Notes under the pieces: model-generated
Databases searched by the model: none
Told to the model about the DNA's origin: nothing
What the model saw: the letters and a program-made list of their open reading frames with translations, nothing else
Shown here: in pieces, positions 17,003-25,417 of the stretch
How positions within the stretch are numbered: the stretch's first letter is position 1
How the letters are laid out: the number at the start of each line of letters is the position of its first letter
Assembly: GCA_036297385.1 (NCBI GenBank)
Contig: JAXJLD010000133.1
Span: 28,127 to 92,126 of the forward strand
From: Ventricola sp036297385
GTDB taxonomy: Bacteria; Bacillota; Clostridia; Christensenellales; Aristaeellaceae
DNA length: 64,000 bases
Direction of reading: 5' to 3'
Made by a program: the position numbers and the translations under genes

Positions 17003-18655
17003 ATGGCGAAGCTGAGAATCATTCCGCTGGGCGGCATCGGCGAGATCGGCAAGAATATGACGGCATTTGAGTACGGAGATGACGTCATTGTGGTCGATTG
17101 CGGCTCGATTTTCCCCCGGCAGGATATGCTGGGCATCGATTTGGTGATTCCCGACATTGCCTATCTGATCAACAATCGCGAGCGTGTGCGCGCCTACCTG
17201 TTTACGCATGGACATGAGGATCACATCGGCGCGGTGCCGTATGTTTTTCCGCGCGTTCCTGCGCCGGCGTATGGCACGAAGCTGACCTGCGCACTCATAC
17301 GCGGCAAGCTGACGGAGCATAATATTTCCGGGATTCCGTTGCACGTCGTCAAACCGAAGGATACGGTGCAGATTGGCGCGTTCTCGGTGCAGTTCATCAA
17401 GGTGAGCCATTCCATCGCCGGGGCTGTGGCGATGGCGATTACCTGCCCGGCCGGTACGGTGATTGTGACAGGCGATTTTAAGATCGACTATACCCCCATT
17501 GATGGGGAGGTGACGGATCTGGGCACGCTGGCCGCGTGGGGAAATCGCGGCGTGCTGGCGCTGCTGGCGGATTCCACGAACGTGGAGCGTCCGGGCTATA
17601 CGATGAGCGAAAAGATGATTGCCAAGACGTTCCGCGGCCTGTTCAAAGATGCGGAGCGGCGCATCATCATCGCGATGTTCGCCTCGAACCTGCACCGTAT
17701 TCAGCAGGTGGTCGATCTGTGCGTGGAGTTCCGCAGAAAGATCTGCTTTGTTGGGCGGAGCATGGTGAACGTGACCCGGCTGGCGATGGATATCGGAGAG
17801 CTGAAAATTCCGCGGGATGTGCTCGTGGAGGCGGGTGATCTGGACTGCTACGATGACGACGAGATTGTGGTGCTGACCACGGGCAGTCAGGGCGAGCCGA
17901 TGAGCGGCCTGACCCGCATGGCCAACAGCGAGCATCGCAAATTGCAGATTCGGGCGGGGGATACGGTCATTGTCTCCGCTTCGCCGATTCCCGGCAACGA
18001 GATCATGGTTTCGCGCATCATTGACCAGCTCTACCGCATCGGCGCGAACGTGGTGTACAACCGCATTGCGGATGTACACGTATCCGGTCACGCCTGCCAA
18101 GAGGAGCTCAAGCTGATTCAGGCGCTGGTGCGTCCCAAGTATTTTATTCCCGTCCATGGCGAATACCGGATGCTTCAGCGGCATGCGGATATTGCCGTGC
18201 GGATGGGCATGCCGCAGGACAATGCCATCATTCTGGAGCTGGGACAGGCGCTGGAGCTTTCCGAGGATGAGGCCAGCATCACCGGCCCGATTCCGACCGG
18301 ATCGGTGATGGTAGACGGCTTGGGTGTAGGTGACGTGGGCAATGTCGTGCTGCGTGACCGCAAGCATCTCTCGCAGGATGGCCTGATTATCGTCATCGTC
18401 GGCGTGAGCAAGGAGACCGGGCAGGTGGTATCCGGCCCGGAGCTGATCTCGCGAGGCTTCGTGTATGTGCGTGAAAACGAGGAGCTGATCTCCGGCGCGC
18501 GCAGCGTGGCGATGGACGTGCTCTCGCGCTATGACCGCATCGAGCAGAGCGACTGGACGAGCATCAAAAACGGCATCAAGGACGAGATGCACACCTACCT
18601 GCTGGGCCAGATCAAGCGCAACCCGATGATTCTGCCCATCATCATGGAAACCTGA
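17003..18655 (+). CDS. rnj: Ribonuclease J
   Basis: The 550-residue metallo-beta-lactamase/beta-CASP nuclease degrades and matures RNA with 5'-to-3' exo and endo activity. The metal-binding motif HGHEDH is at residues 69-74. Further metal ligands are in KVSHSIAGA and VTGDFKID, and beta-CASP motifs in STNVERPG, ASNLHRIQ and VSGHACQEE, with IPVHGEYRM near residue 390. The C-terminal domain (about 450-550) is complete. Length fits RnjA/RnjB. It sits alone behind its own promoter. Confidence 0.94.
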   Translation: MAKLRIIPLGGIGEIGKNMTAFEYGDDVIVVDCGSIFPRQDMLGIDLVIPDIAYLINNRERVRAYLFTHGHEDHIGAVPYVFPRVPAPAYGTKLTCALIRGKLTEHNISGIPLHVVKPKDTVQIGAFSVQFIKVSHSIAGAVAMAITCPAGTVIVTGDFKIDYTPIDGEVTDLGTLAAWGNRGVLALLADSTNVERPGYTMSEKMIAKTFRGLFKDAERRIIIAMFASNLHRIQQVVDLCVEFRRKICFVGRSMVNVTRLAMDIGELKIPRDVLVEAGDLDCYDDDEIVVLTTGSQGEPMSGLTRMANSEHRKLQIRAGDTVIVSASPIPGNEIMVSRIIDQLYRIGANVVYNRIADVHVSGHACQEELKLIQALVRPKYFIPVHGEYRMLQRHADIAVRMGMPQDNAIILELGQALELSEDEASITGPIPTGSVMVDGLGVGDVGNVVLRDRKHLSQDGLIIVIVGVSKETGQVVSGPELISRGFVYVRENEELISGARSVAMDVLSRYDRIEQSDWTSIKNGIKDEMHTYLLGQIKRNPMILPIIMET

Positions 18656-18705
18656 GCGCAGAAGCGCCTAAATCAATTTCAAGCAAATAAAGAAGGAATG
18701 GAAGC

Positions 18706-19059
18706 ATGAACATTTACGATACCGCACACCGACTGGCTGGAGAGATCAGCCGCAGCGACGAATGCGTGCGCCTGCGCGAGCTGCGCGAGCGCGCCTACGC
18801 CGATGAAACCAACCGCGTGCTGCTGGAGGAATACAAGCGCCTTCAGGTGAAATTGCAGATGAGCATGGTCGGCGCGGCGGGGCAGATGCCCGGCGAGGAT
18901 ATGCAGCGTTTTCAGCAGCTCGCCTCGCTGCTGTACATGAACAGCGATGTACAGGCGTATCTGATGGCGGAGATGCAGATGCAAAAGACGCTGGCAGACG
19001 TGTTCAAGATCCTGACGGAAGCGGCCGGCGTAACGTTTGATTTGCCGGAAAACGCATAA
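18706..19059 (+). CDS. YlbF/YmcA-family protein
   Basis: The 117-residue all-helical protein matches the Com_YlbF family: an N-terminal helix with AGEISRSDECVRLRELRER, a middle helix with EEYKRLQVKLQM, and a C-terminal helix with YLMAEMQMQKTLADVFKIL. In B. subtilis YlbF, YmcA and YaaT form a complex that acts with RNase Y in mRNA maturation and supports competence, biofilm and sporulation. Placement after RNase J fits an RNA-decay role. The stop is 16 bases before the next gene. Confidence 0.85.
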   Translation: MNIYDTAHRLAGEISRSDECVRLRELRERAYADETNRVLLEEYKRLQVKLQMSMVGAAGQMPGEDMQRFQQLASLLYMNSDVQAYLMAEMQMQKTLADVFKILTEAAGVTFDLPENA

Positions 19060-19075
19060 CGGGAGGAACGCAAAT

Positions 19076-20272
19076 TTGGCGAAGAAAAAAAAGCGCAGCG
19101 GCCGGCTCACGGAGCATGAGCTTCATGAGCGCCGCCGTTACGGCTTCTTCTGGTACGATTGGCTGTGGCGGATTCTCCGGCCGGCGCTGGTGTTTGTGAC
19201 GTCATTTGTCATCATCTGCGGCCTCGTCTACACGGGCTATCGGAAGATTGACGATATGTTCTTTGCGCCCGTGGACGCGAAAGATACGACTGTGGTGCAA
19301 TTTGAGGTTGCGCCGGGCAGTTCGCTGTCCACAGTTTCCCGGAATCTGGAAACGGCGGGGCTGATTCACAATCACTCTGTGTTCAAGTACATGGCCGACT
19401 TTATGGGCATGGGCCAGAAGATTCAGAATGGTGATTATGAGCTGACCCGCGCCATGAGCGCGACGGACATCCTCAATGAGCTGGTCTCCGGCGACGGCAA
19501 GCCGCTGACGACGAAGATCACCATCATTCCGGGATGGACGGTGGAGGACGTCGCCAACGATCTGGTCAAGAGCGGCGTGCTGCGCGATACGCAGGAGTTC
19601 CTGAGCCTGTGCCGCACGGGCGAGGCGTACAGCGGATACTACTTCATCGAGGAAATGCTCAAGAAGGGCGACAGCGCCCAGCGGCTGTATGCGCTGGAGG
19701 GCTATCTTTCGCCCAATACCTACGAGGTGTACACCCATTCCAGCGCGGATACGATCATCAAGCGCCTGCTCTCCCAGACGGAGGCGGCGTATAGCCTGAG
19801 CTATGATGAGCGTGCGCAGGAGCTGGGCATGACCATGGACGAGGTCTTTACGCTCGCCTCGATGATCGAGAAGGAGGCCAAGACGGCGGACTTTGCCAAG
19901 GTCAGCGCCGTGTTCCATAACCGGCTGAAGCAGGGCATGACGCTCGGCTCGGACGTGACGATCAAGTACGTCTCCGGCTCGGAAAAGATGGTGCTGTCCG
20001 GCAGCGATCTGGATGTGGATTCGCCGTACAACACCTACAAGCGCAAGGGGCTGCCCGTCGGCCCGATCTGCAATCCGTCGATGGATGCGGTGGTGGCGGC
20101 GCTGTACCCCGACGAGCAGTATGTGGCGCAGAAATACCTGTACTTCTGCTCGAAGGACCCCGATTCCGGCGAGCTGCACTTCTCCAAGACGCAAAAGGAG
20201 CATGATGCGGCGGTGGCGATGTATCGCCCGCTGTGGGAGGAATACGACAAGAAGCGCGGGCTGACTCAATAA
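19076..20272 (+). CDS. mltG: Endolytic murein transglycosylase MltG (YceG-like)
   Basis: The 398-residue membrane-anchored enzyme cuts nascent peptidoglycan strands. The start is taken as TTG 19076, with GGGAGG at 19061-19066; the resulting MAKKKKRSG start is a basic cytoplasmic tail, followed by one TM helix (about 40-62), a LysM-like domain and the catalytic YceG domain. The catalytic signature LASMIEKEAK contains the active-site Glu, and YNTYKRKGLPVGPICNPS is the typical end motif. The gene order YlbF-MltG-U32 peptidase looks like one operon. Confidence 0.92.
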   Translation: MAKKKKRSGRLTEHELHERRRYGFFWYDWLWRILRPALVFVTSFVIICGLVYTGYRKIDDMFFAPVDAKDTTVVQFEVAPGSSLSTVSRNLETAGLIHNHSVFKYMADFMGMGQKIQNGDYELTRAMSATDILNELVSGDGKPLTTKITIIPGWTVEDVANDLVKSGVLRDTQEFLSLCRTGEAYSGYYFIEEMLKKGDSAQRLYALEGYLSPNTYEVYTHSSADTIIKRLLSQTEAAYSLSYDERAQELGMTMDEVFTLASMIEKEAKTADFAKVSAVFHNRLKQGMTLGSDVTIKYVSGSEKMVLSGSDLDVDSPYNTYKRKGLPVGPICNPSMDAVVAALYPDEQYVAQKYLYFCSKDPDSGELHFSKTQKEHDAAVAMYRPLWEEYDKKRGLTQ

Positions 20273-20289
20273 ATCCAAAGGGGAAAGAC

Positions 20290-21525
20290 ATGAAGAATAT
20301 GCCGACGCTGCTCGCTCCGGCGGGCAGTATGCGGCCTCTCAAGACGGCGCTGCGCTTCGGCGCAGACGCCGTTTATTGTGGGGCGAAACAATATGGCCTG
20401 CGTGCGCAGGCCGCGAATTTTGATGAAAAGCAGCTCGCAGAAGCGGTGCGGTTGGCACATACGGCGGGCGCAAAAGTGAATCTGACGCTCAATATCTTCG
20501 CCTTTGACGGCGATCTGCCGGGCATGGTATGCGCGGCGAGGCAGGCGCAGGAGCTGGGCGTAGATGCGGTGATCGTTTCGGATCTGGGCGCGATTACGCG
20601 GATTGCACGCGAGGTGCCGGGACTGGAGATCCATGTCAGCACACAGGCCAACGCCACCAACAGCGAGACGGCGCGGGTGTATCGCGCACTGGGTGCGAGC
20701 CGTGTGGTGCTGGCGCGGGAGATGACGATGGAGCAGATCGAGGCGATGGCGCAGGCGCTGGGCGATGAGATCGAGCTGGAATCGTTCATCCACGGTGCGG
20801 TGTGTATGTCCTATTCCGGACGCTGTATGCTTTCGAGTTTCCTGAACGGGCGAAGCGCCAATCGCGGCGCGTGCAGCCAGCCTTGCCGCTGGACGTATAC
20901 GCTGACCGAACGCACGCGGCCGGATGAGCCCATGCCCGTCGAGGAGGACGCACACGGCACGGCGATACTCTCCAGCCGGGATATGTGCATGATGGAGCAT
21001 CTGCCGCGGCTGATGGAGAGCGGCGTGTGCTGCTTCAAGATCGAAGGCAGGATGAAGAACGAGCTGTACATCGGCACGGTGGTAGGCGCGTACCGGCGCG
21101 CGATGGACGCCTATGCGAAAGATCCGGCGGCCTATGCGCAGAACGGGGCGCTGCGCACGAGCCTGCGCACGGAGCTGGACCAGATCAGCCATCGGGTGTA
21201 CGACACGGGCTTCTACTTTGGGCAGCCGCAGGTCTGCGGCGAGGCGGTCGGCACGCAGCAGGCGGCGGAGTACATGGGCTATGTCGTGGATGTTTCCGGC
21301 GGCGTGGCGCTGGTGGAGATGAAGAACCGGTTCTTTGTGGGCGATGTGCTGCAAACCGTGACCCCGGCGGGCAGTGAGGCGCTTACAATCGAGGAAATTG
21401 TGCTGGATGGAACGGGCGAGCGCGTGGGCGTGGTGAATGTGCCCAACACGCTTGTGCGGATTCCGTGCGGCACGAAGTTGCAACCGGGCGATATGCTGCG
21501 CGGGCCGGTGCGCAATCGGGCGTAA
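20290..21525 (+). CDS. Peptidase U32-family protein (probable tRNA/rRNA hydroxylation factor)
   Basis: The 411-residue protein carries the U32 signature: ESFIHGAVCMSYSGRC followed by SSFLNGRSANRGACSQPCR, with four conserved Cys expected to bind an iron-sulfur cluster, and CFKIEGRMK downstream. Recent work on TrhP and RlhA shows that U32 proteins hydroxylate tRNA uridine or rRNA cytidine, so the old collagenase label is doubtful. ATG 20290 follows a GGGGAAAG ribosome-binding region. Position behind mltG is common in Clostridia. Confidence 0.9.
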   Translation: MKNMPTLLAPAGSMRPLKTALRFGADAVYCGAKQYGLRAQAANFDEKQLAEAVRLAHTAGAKVNLTLNIFAFDGDLPGMVCAARQAQELGVDAVIVSDLGAITRIAREVPGLEIHVSTQANATNSETARVYRALGASRVVLAREMTMEQIEAMAQALGDEIELESFIHGAVCMSYSGRCMLSSFLNGRSANRGACSQPCRWTYTLTERTRPDEPMPVEEDAHGTAILSSRDMCMMEHLPRLMESGVCCFKIEGRMKNELYIGTVVGAYRRAMDAYAKDPAAYAQNGALRTSLRTELDQISHRVYDTGFYFGQPQVCGEAVGTQQAAEYMGYVVDVSGGVALVEMKNRFFVGDVLQTVTPAGSEALTIEEIVLDGTGERVGVVNVPNTLVRIPCGTKLQPGDMLRGPVRNRA

Positions 21526-21559
21526 GGCGGCGTGAGGTACAGGATGAGGAGGCGTGCAG

Positions 21560-23773
21560 ATGGAGGAGATCGAAGTCTTTGCGGATGAGACGGTATTCCG
21601 CAACGAGGAAAACGGATACACCGTGCTGGTGGTCAAGTCCGGGCGCACGCGCGTATCTGCGGTGGGCGTTATGCCGCCCATTGCGCCGGGCGAAAAGCTG
21701 AAAATCACCGGCGAATGGGTGGAACATCCGGTGTACGGCAAGCAGATCAAGGTGAGCGGCTGTGAGATTGAGAAGCCGACGACGATCTCGGGCATTGAAA
21801 AATACCTCTGCAGCGGCATGATCCGCGGGATTGGCCCGGCGACGGCGAAGCTGCTGATCAAGGCGTTTGGGGAAAAGACGCTGGACGTGCTTTATAGCGA
21901 GCCGGAAAAGCTGATGGATGTGCAGGGCATCGGCCCCAAGCGTGCGAAGATGATTATGGAAAGCTATGCCGAGCAGGCGCAGCAGCGCGAGGCGATGGTC
22001 TTTTTGCAGAGCTACGGCGTGACCCCGGCGCTGGCGGTCAAAATCTTCAAGCGCTACGGGGAGAATGTTCAGCAGGTCATCCGTCAGAATCCGTACCGGC
22101 TGGTAGAGGACGTGGAGGGCGTGGGCTTCAAGACGGCGGATAAGATCGCCGCGTCGCTGGGCATCGAGCCGGACAGCGAGTACCGCCTCAGCGCGGGCGT
22201 GCAGCACACGCTGGCAGAGGCGACGAATGGCACGGGGCACTGCTATCTGCCGCGCGAGGAGCTGGTGCGCTGTGCGCAGCGCCTGCTGGGCAACGAGGCA
22301 GAGTTGATCGAGCATACGCTGGACAGCCTGATTCTCTCCCGGCGGCTGATTGCGCAGGTGCTGCCCGGCGACGGCGAGGAGGTTGTGGCGGTGTATCTGC
22401 CGCAGACCTATCATGCCGAGGTGGACGTGGCGCGCAGGCTGCGCGAGATGATCGCGGCCATGCCTTCCGCGATGGCGACCGACCTTTCCGCACAGATTGA
22501 CGAGCTGGAGCGCGTGGAGGGCGTGACCTTCCATCCTCAGCAGCGCCAAGCGATTGAAACCGCCGTTTCCAGCGGCATGACGGTCATCACCGGCGGCCCC
22601 GGCACGGGCAAGACGACGATCATCAAGTGCATCATCCGCCTGCTGAGCGCCAGCGGCGAAATTGCGCTGGCTGCGCCGACGGGGCGTGCAGCCAAGCGCA
22701 TGAGCGAGGCGTGCGGCATGGAGGCCAAGACGCTGCACCGCCTGCTGGAATACGGCGGAGAGGACGGCGATTTTGCGCGCGGACAGGATAATCCGCTGGA
22801 GATGGATACGCTGATTATCGACGAGATGTCCATGGTGGATATCTTTTTGATGCGGAGCGTGCTGCGGGCGCTGGTGCCGGGCACGCGGCTGATTATGGTC
22901 GGCGACAGCGACCAGCTTCCCAGCGTGGGCGCGGGCAACGTCCTGCGCGATATTCTGGACAGCGGGGCGATTCCAGCGGTGGAGCTGACGGAGATCTTCC
23001 GGCAGGACGAGAAGAGCATGATCGTCTACAACGCGCACCGCATCAACCACGGCGAAGCGCCGCGCCTGAACGCCAAGGGGAGCGACTTCTTCTTCGAGCG
23101 TGCTGCATCGCCGACGGAGGCCGCGTGCAAGATTGTGCAGCTCTGCGCAACCCGTCTGCCGAGCTTTCTGGGGCTGGACCCGGTGAAGCAGATGCAGGTG
23201 CTGTCCCCGACGAAAAAGGGGGATTGCGGCGTGTGGATGCTCAATCAGATGCTGCAAACGCAGTTCAACCCGCCGGCAGGCGGCAAGCATGAGCGCACGC
23301 GCGGCGATACAACCTTCCGCGAAGGCGACAAGGTGATGCAGACGCGCAACAATTACCAGCTCAAATGGAAGAAAGAGGGCGTGTTTGCATGGGAAGAGGG
23401 GCAGGGCGTCTTTAACGGTGACATTGGCTTCATCACCGCCATTGATCCGCAGGAGCATACGCTGGAGGTACAGTTTGACGACGACCGCATCGCAACCTAC
23501 GAGGGCGGGGATGTGGATGATCTCGATCTGGCGTACTGCATTTCCGTTCACAAGAGCCAAGGCAGCGAGTTCCCCGTGGTGGTGATGCCTGCGGTTGGCG
23601 GGCCGCCGATGCTGCTGACGCGCAACCTGCTGTATACGGCGGTGACACGCGCCCGGCGCCTGGTGATGATCGTGGGCAGGGAGACGGCCATCGATCAGAT
23701 GATCGCCAACGTGAACACGAGGAAGCGTTACAGCGCACTGTGCTGGCGGCTGGCGCAGATGATGACGCTGTGA
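21560..23773 (+). CDS. recD2: RecD2-type ATP-dependent DNA helicase
   Basis: This 737-residue 5'-to-3' superfamily 1 helicase has an N-terminal OB-like region, helix-hairpin-helix repeats (IRGIGPATAKLL, VQGIGPKRAKMI, VEGVGFKTADKIA), then the motor with Walker A GGPGTGKTT near residue 344, motif II IIDEMSMVD, motif III VGDSDQLPSVG and motif VI near YTAVTRARRLV. The long N-terminus and absence of recB/recC neighbours mark it as RecD2 (YrrC), a helicase for replication stress and mismatch repair. ATG 21560 is preferred to GTG 21554, which lies too close to GAGGAGG. Confidence 0.93.
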   Translation: MEEIEVFADETVFRNEENGYTVLVVKSGRTRVSAVGVMPPIAPGEKLKITGEWVEHPVYGKQIKVSGCEIEKPTTISGIEKYLCSGMIRGIGPATAKLLIKAFGEKTLDVLYSEPEKLMDVQGIGPKRAKMIMESYAEQAQQREAMVFLQSYGVTPALAVKIFKRYGENVQQVIRQNPYRLVEDVEGVGFKTADKIAASLGIEPDSEYRLSAGVQHTLAEATNGTGHCYLPREELVRCAQRLLGNEAELIEHTLDSLILSRRLIAQVLPGDGEEVVAVYLPQTYHAEVDVARRLREMIAAMPSAMATDLSAQIDELERVEGVTFHPQQRQAIETAVSSGMTVITGGPGTGKTTIIKCIIRLLSASGEIALAAPTGRAAKRMSEACGMEAKTLHRLLEYGGEDGDFARGQDNPLEMDTLIIDEMSMVDIFLMRSVLRALVPGTRLIMVGDSDQLPSVGAGNVLRDILDSGAIPAVELTEIFRQDEKSMIVYNAHRINHGEAPRLNAKGSDFFFERAASPTEAACKIVQLCATRLPSFLGLDPVKQMQVLSPTKKGDCGVWMLNQMLQTQFNPPAGGKHERTRGDTTFREGDKVMQTRNNYQLKWKKEGVFAWEEGQGVFNGDIGFITAIDPQEHTLEVQFDDDRIATYEGGDVDDLDLAYCISVHKSQGSEFPVVVMPAVGGPPMLLTRNLLYTAVTRARRLVMIVGRETAIDQMIANVNTRKRYSALCWRLAQMMTL

Positions 23774-24543
23774 ACAGGCGGGGCAGGGCAGGCTTGGTGC
23801 GCCTGCTGGATGTGCTGGATGATTGGCTGTTTCCCGAAGATGTGCTGTGCCTGTGCTGCGATCGGGCGCTGGGCGAGGACGCGCAGGATGGCGTATGTCC
23901 TGCCTGCATCCGGGCGCTTGAGCGTCTGGCCCAGCAGCAGGAACTGTGGGAGGCGCAGGCCGAGGAGGATACGCCGCCGGAGATTGCTTACATCCACTCG
24001 GCATTTCCCTACGAGGGACAGGCACGGGCGCTGATTTGGCGGCTGAAGTACGAGAGCGTGCGCACAGCCTGCGTGCCGCTGGCCAAGCAGATGGTATTTC
24101 TGCCGACGGGCGAGGAAGAGCTGCTTGTGCCCATTCCCACGGACAGGCGGCGCCAGCTCAGGCGCGGCTTCAATCAGGCCGATCTGCTGGCGCGGCACAT
24201 GGGGCGGGAGCTGGGCATGGAGGTGCGCCCGGCGCTGACGCGCGTGCGCCGGAGCAGGCCGCAGACGGGGCTTTCTGCGGAGGAGAGGCGCAGCAACCTC
24301 AAGGGATGCATGGCGGCAGATAGACTGGTTTTCGGCAGGCGCGTTCTGCTGGTGGACGACGTGTATACCACGGGCGCGACAGCGCAGGAGGCGGCGCGTG
24401 CGCTGCTTGAGGCAGGCGCTTTGAGTGTGGGCGTGCTGACAGCGGCGCGCGCGGGCGGTTTGGACGAGCCGGGTGATCCGTTTGACCCGGCCTTATGGGC
24501 GCACCGCGGCGGCGGTAAAGGGAAAAGCACAGGGAGTTTTTGA
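23770..24543 (+). CDS. comF: ComF-family phosphoribosyltransferase-like protein
   Basis: The 257-residue protein has the ComF layout: an N-terminal zinc finger (CLCC and CPACI) and a C-terminal phosphoribosyltransferase fold with the PRPP motif VLLVDDVYTTGAT at about 193-205. ComF proteins help bring single-stranded DNA into the cell during transformation. The start is taken as GTG 23770, which overlaps the recD2 stop (GTGA); there is no ATG near. Its stop lies 40 bases before the promoter of the noncoding RNA. Confidence 0.88.
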   Translation: MNRRGRAGLVRLLDVLDDWLFPEDVLCLCCDRALGEDAQDGVCPACIRALERLAQQQELWEAQAEEDTPPEIAYIHSAFPYEGQARALIWRLKYESVRTACVPLAKQMVFLPTGEEELLVPIPTDRRRQLRRGFNQADLLARHMGRELGMEVRPALTRVRRSRPQTGLSAEERRSNLKGCMAADRLVFGRRVLLVDDVYTTGATAQEAARALLEAGALSVGVLTAARAGGLDEPGDPFDPALWAHRGGGKGKSTGSF

Positions 24544-24583
24544 ATAAATCCAAGGAGAATCGGGAAAATCTTTGTAAAAGCGC

Positions 24584-24612
24584 TTGCAATTTTTTTGTTT
24601 TGCGCTTATAAT
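24584..24612 (+). promoter_or_regulatory. Strong promoter of the structured RNA
   Basis: TTGCAA (24584-24589) and TATAAT (24607-24612) are 17 bases apart, in a T-rich spacer. It lies between comF and the RNA and predicts transcription starting near 24618. Confidence 0.8.
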
Positions 24613-24617
24613 GATGA

Positions 24618-24834
24618 ATGGATGAACTATCGGGTCTGTGGTTGCAAGTCGAAGCCAGTCGCAGGCAAAACGATCCACGTAAGGCGGCCAAAGTGCTGCT
24701 GAGCATGGTGCGGCTTAGAAGTAAGCCCGTCCAGGGGTACCTGAGAGGGTCAGTAGTGGGGCACAGCATGTGTATGAGCGAACGCTCCAGACGGCGAGTG
24801 TGGGGTCAAAGACCAGGTCAGCCGATAGCATCAT
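24618..24834 (+). ncRNA. Probable raiA-motif noncoding RNA
   Basis: About 215 bases without a good gene form a closed structure: CTATCGG (24627-24633) pairs perfectly with CCGATAG (24822-24828), extended by GATG (24621-24624) with CATC (24829-24832). Inside are hairpins GGCTTA-GAAG-TAAGCC (24712-24727), CAGG-GGTA-CCTG (24732-24743) and GGTC-AAA-GACC (24804-24814). A T-run follows at 24846-24852. The raiA motif is a roughly 200-base Clostridia RNA known to lie next to comFC or raiA genes and linked to sporulation; size, comF neighbour and closing stem agree. I did not match the published consensus base by base, so another structured RNA is possible. Confidence 0.7.
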
Positions 24835-24868
24835 ACCGATCTCTATTTTTTTCGGAGGGGAATATCCC

Positions 24869-25165
24869 ATGTATCAGGACAAGACTTTGACCTGCAGAGA
24901 CTGTGGCCAGGAATTTGTGTTCACCGCTGGTGAGCAGGAGTTCTATGCGGAGAAGGGCTTCCAGAACGAGCCGACTCGCTGCAAGGCCTGCCGCATCGCC
25001 CGCAAGAACAGCCGCCCGGCTACCGGTGAGGCTCAGCAGCGCGAAATGTACGAGACCACCTGCGCGCAGTGTGGCGCTCCGACCCGCGTGCCTTTCATCC
25101 CGAAGAACGACCGACCGATCTATTGCAGCGAGTGCTACGCTTCCCGCCGCGCTCCCCGCTATTAA
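24869..25165 (+). CDS. Zinc-ribbon protein with two CxxC-CxxC units
   Basis: The 98-residue protein has two zinc-binding units. The first is TCRDCGQ with CKACR about 30 residues on, the 'trcl' zinc-ribbon type. The second is TCAQCGA with YCSECY. It ends with a basic tail. These small ribbons are common in Clostridia and are thought to bind RNA or ribosomal partners, without firm function. ATG 24869 follows GGAGGGG directly after the T-run of the structured RNA, so it may be read through from the RNA promoter. Confidence 0.85.
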   Translation: MYQDKTLTCRDCGQEFVFTAGEQEFYAEKGFQNEPTRCKACRIARKNSRPATGEAQQREMYETTCAQCGAPTRVPFIPKNDRPIYCSECYASRRAPRY

Positions 25166-25176
25166 TAGATAATAAG

Positions 25177-25204
25177 GGCCTCTGCCAACGCAGAGGCCTT
25201 TTTT
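25177..25204 (+). terminator. Intrinsic terminator after the zinc-ribbon gene
   Basis: Perfect 9-bp stem 25177-25185 with 25190-25198, CAAC loop, then six T. Confidence 0.93.
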
Positions 25205-25417
25205 GCTTGCAAGGAAAAATATGGAAATCACACTTGACTGTAAATGGGGTTGACGGTCTATGCTTGCAGGCGGAGGCTGATGTGCGAAAAGGGAGGCTGA
25301 GGCAGGAATGAGATTTGCATTACCGTTTCCTGAATGCCACATTTCTGTCACGATATTCCTTTACAATACCTCCGTCACGAAAACAAATACCCAGACAAAC
25401 GAGTGGAGGAACGGACT

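Noticed and set aside
24770..24868. Upstream extension of the zinc-ribbon protein into the RNA region
   Set aside because: The extension runs through the structured RNA and the T-run; ATG 24869 has its own GGAGGGG.
24618..24890. Coding frame across the RNA region (from 24618)
   Set aside because: The region shows paired arms and its own promoter, and the predicted peptide has no domain or ribosome-binding site.
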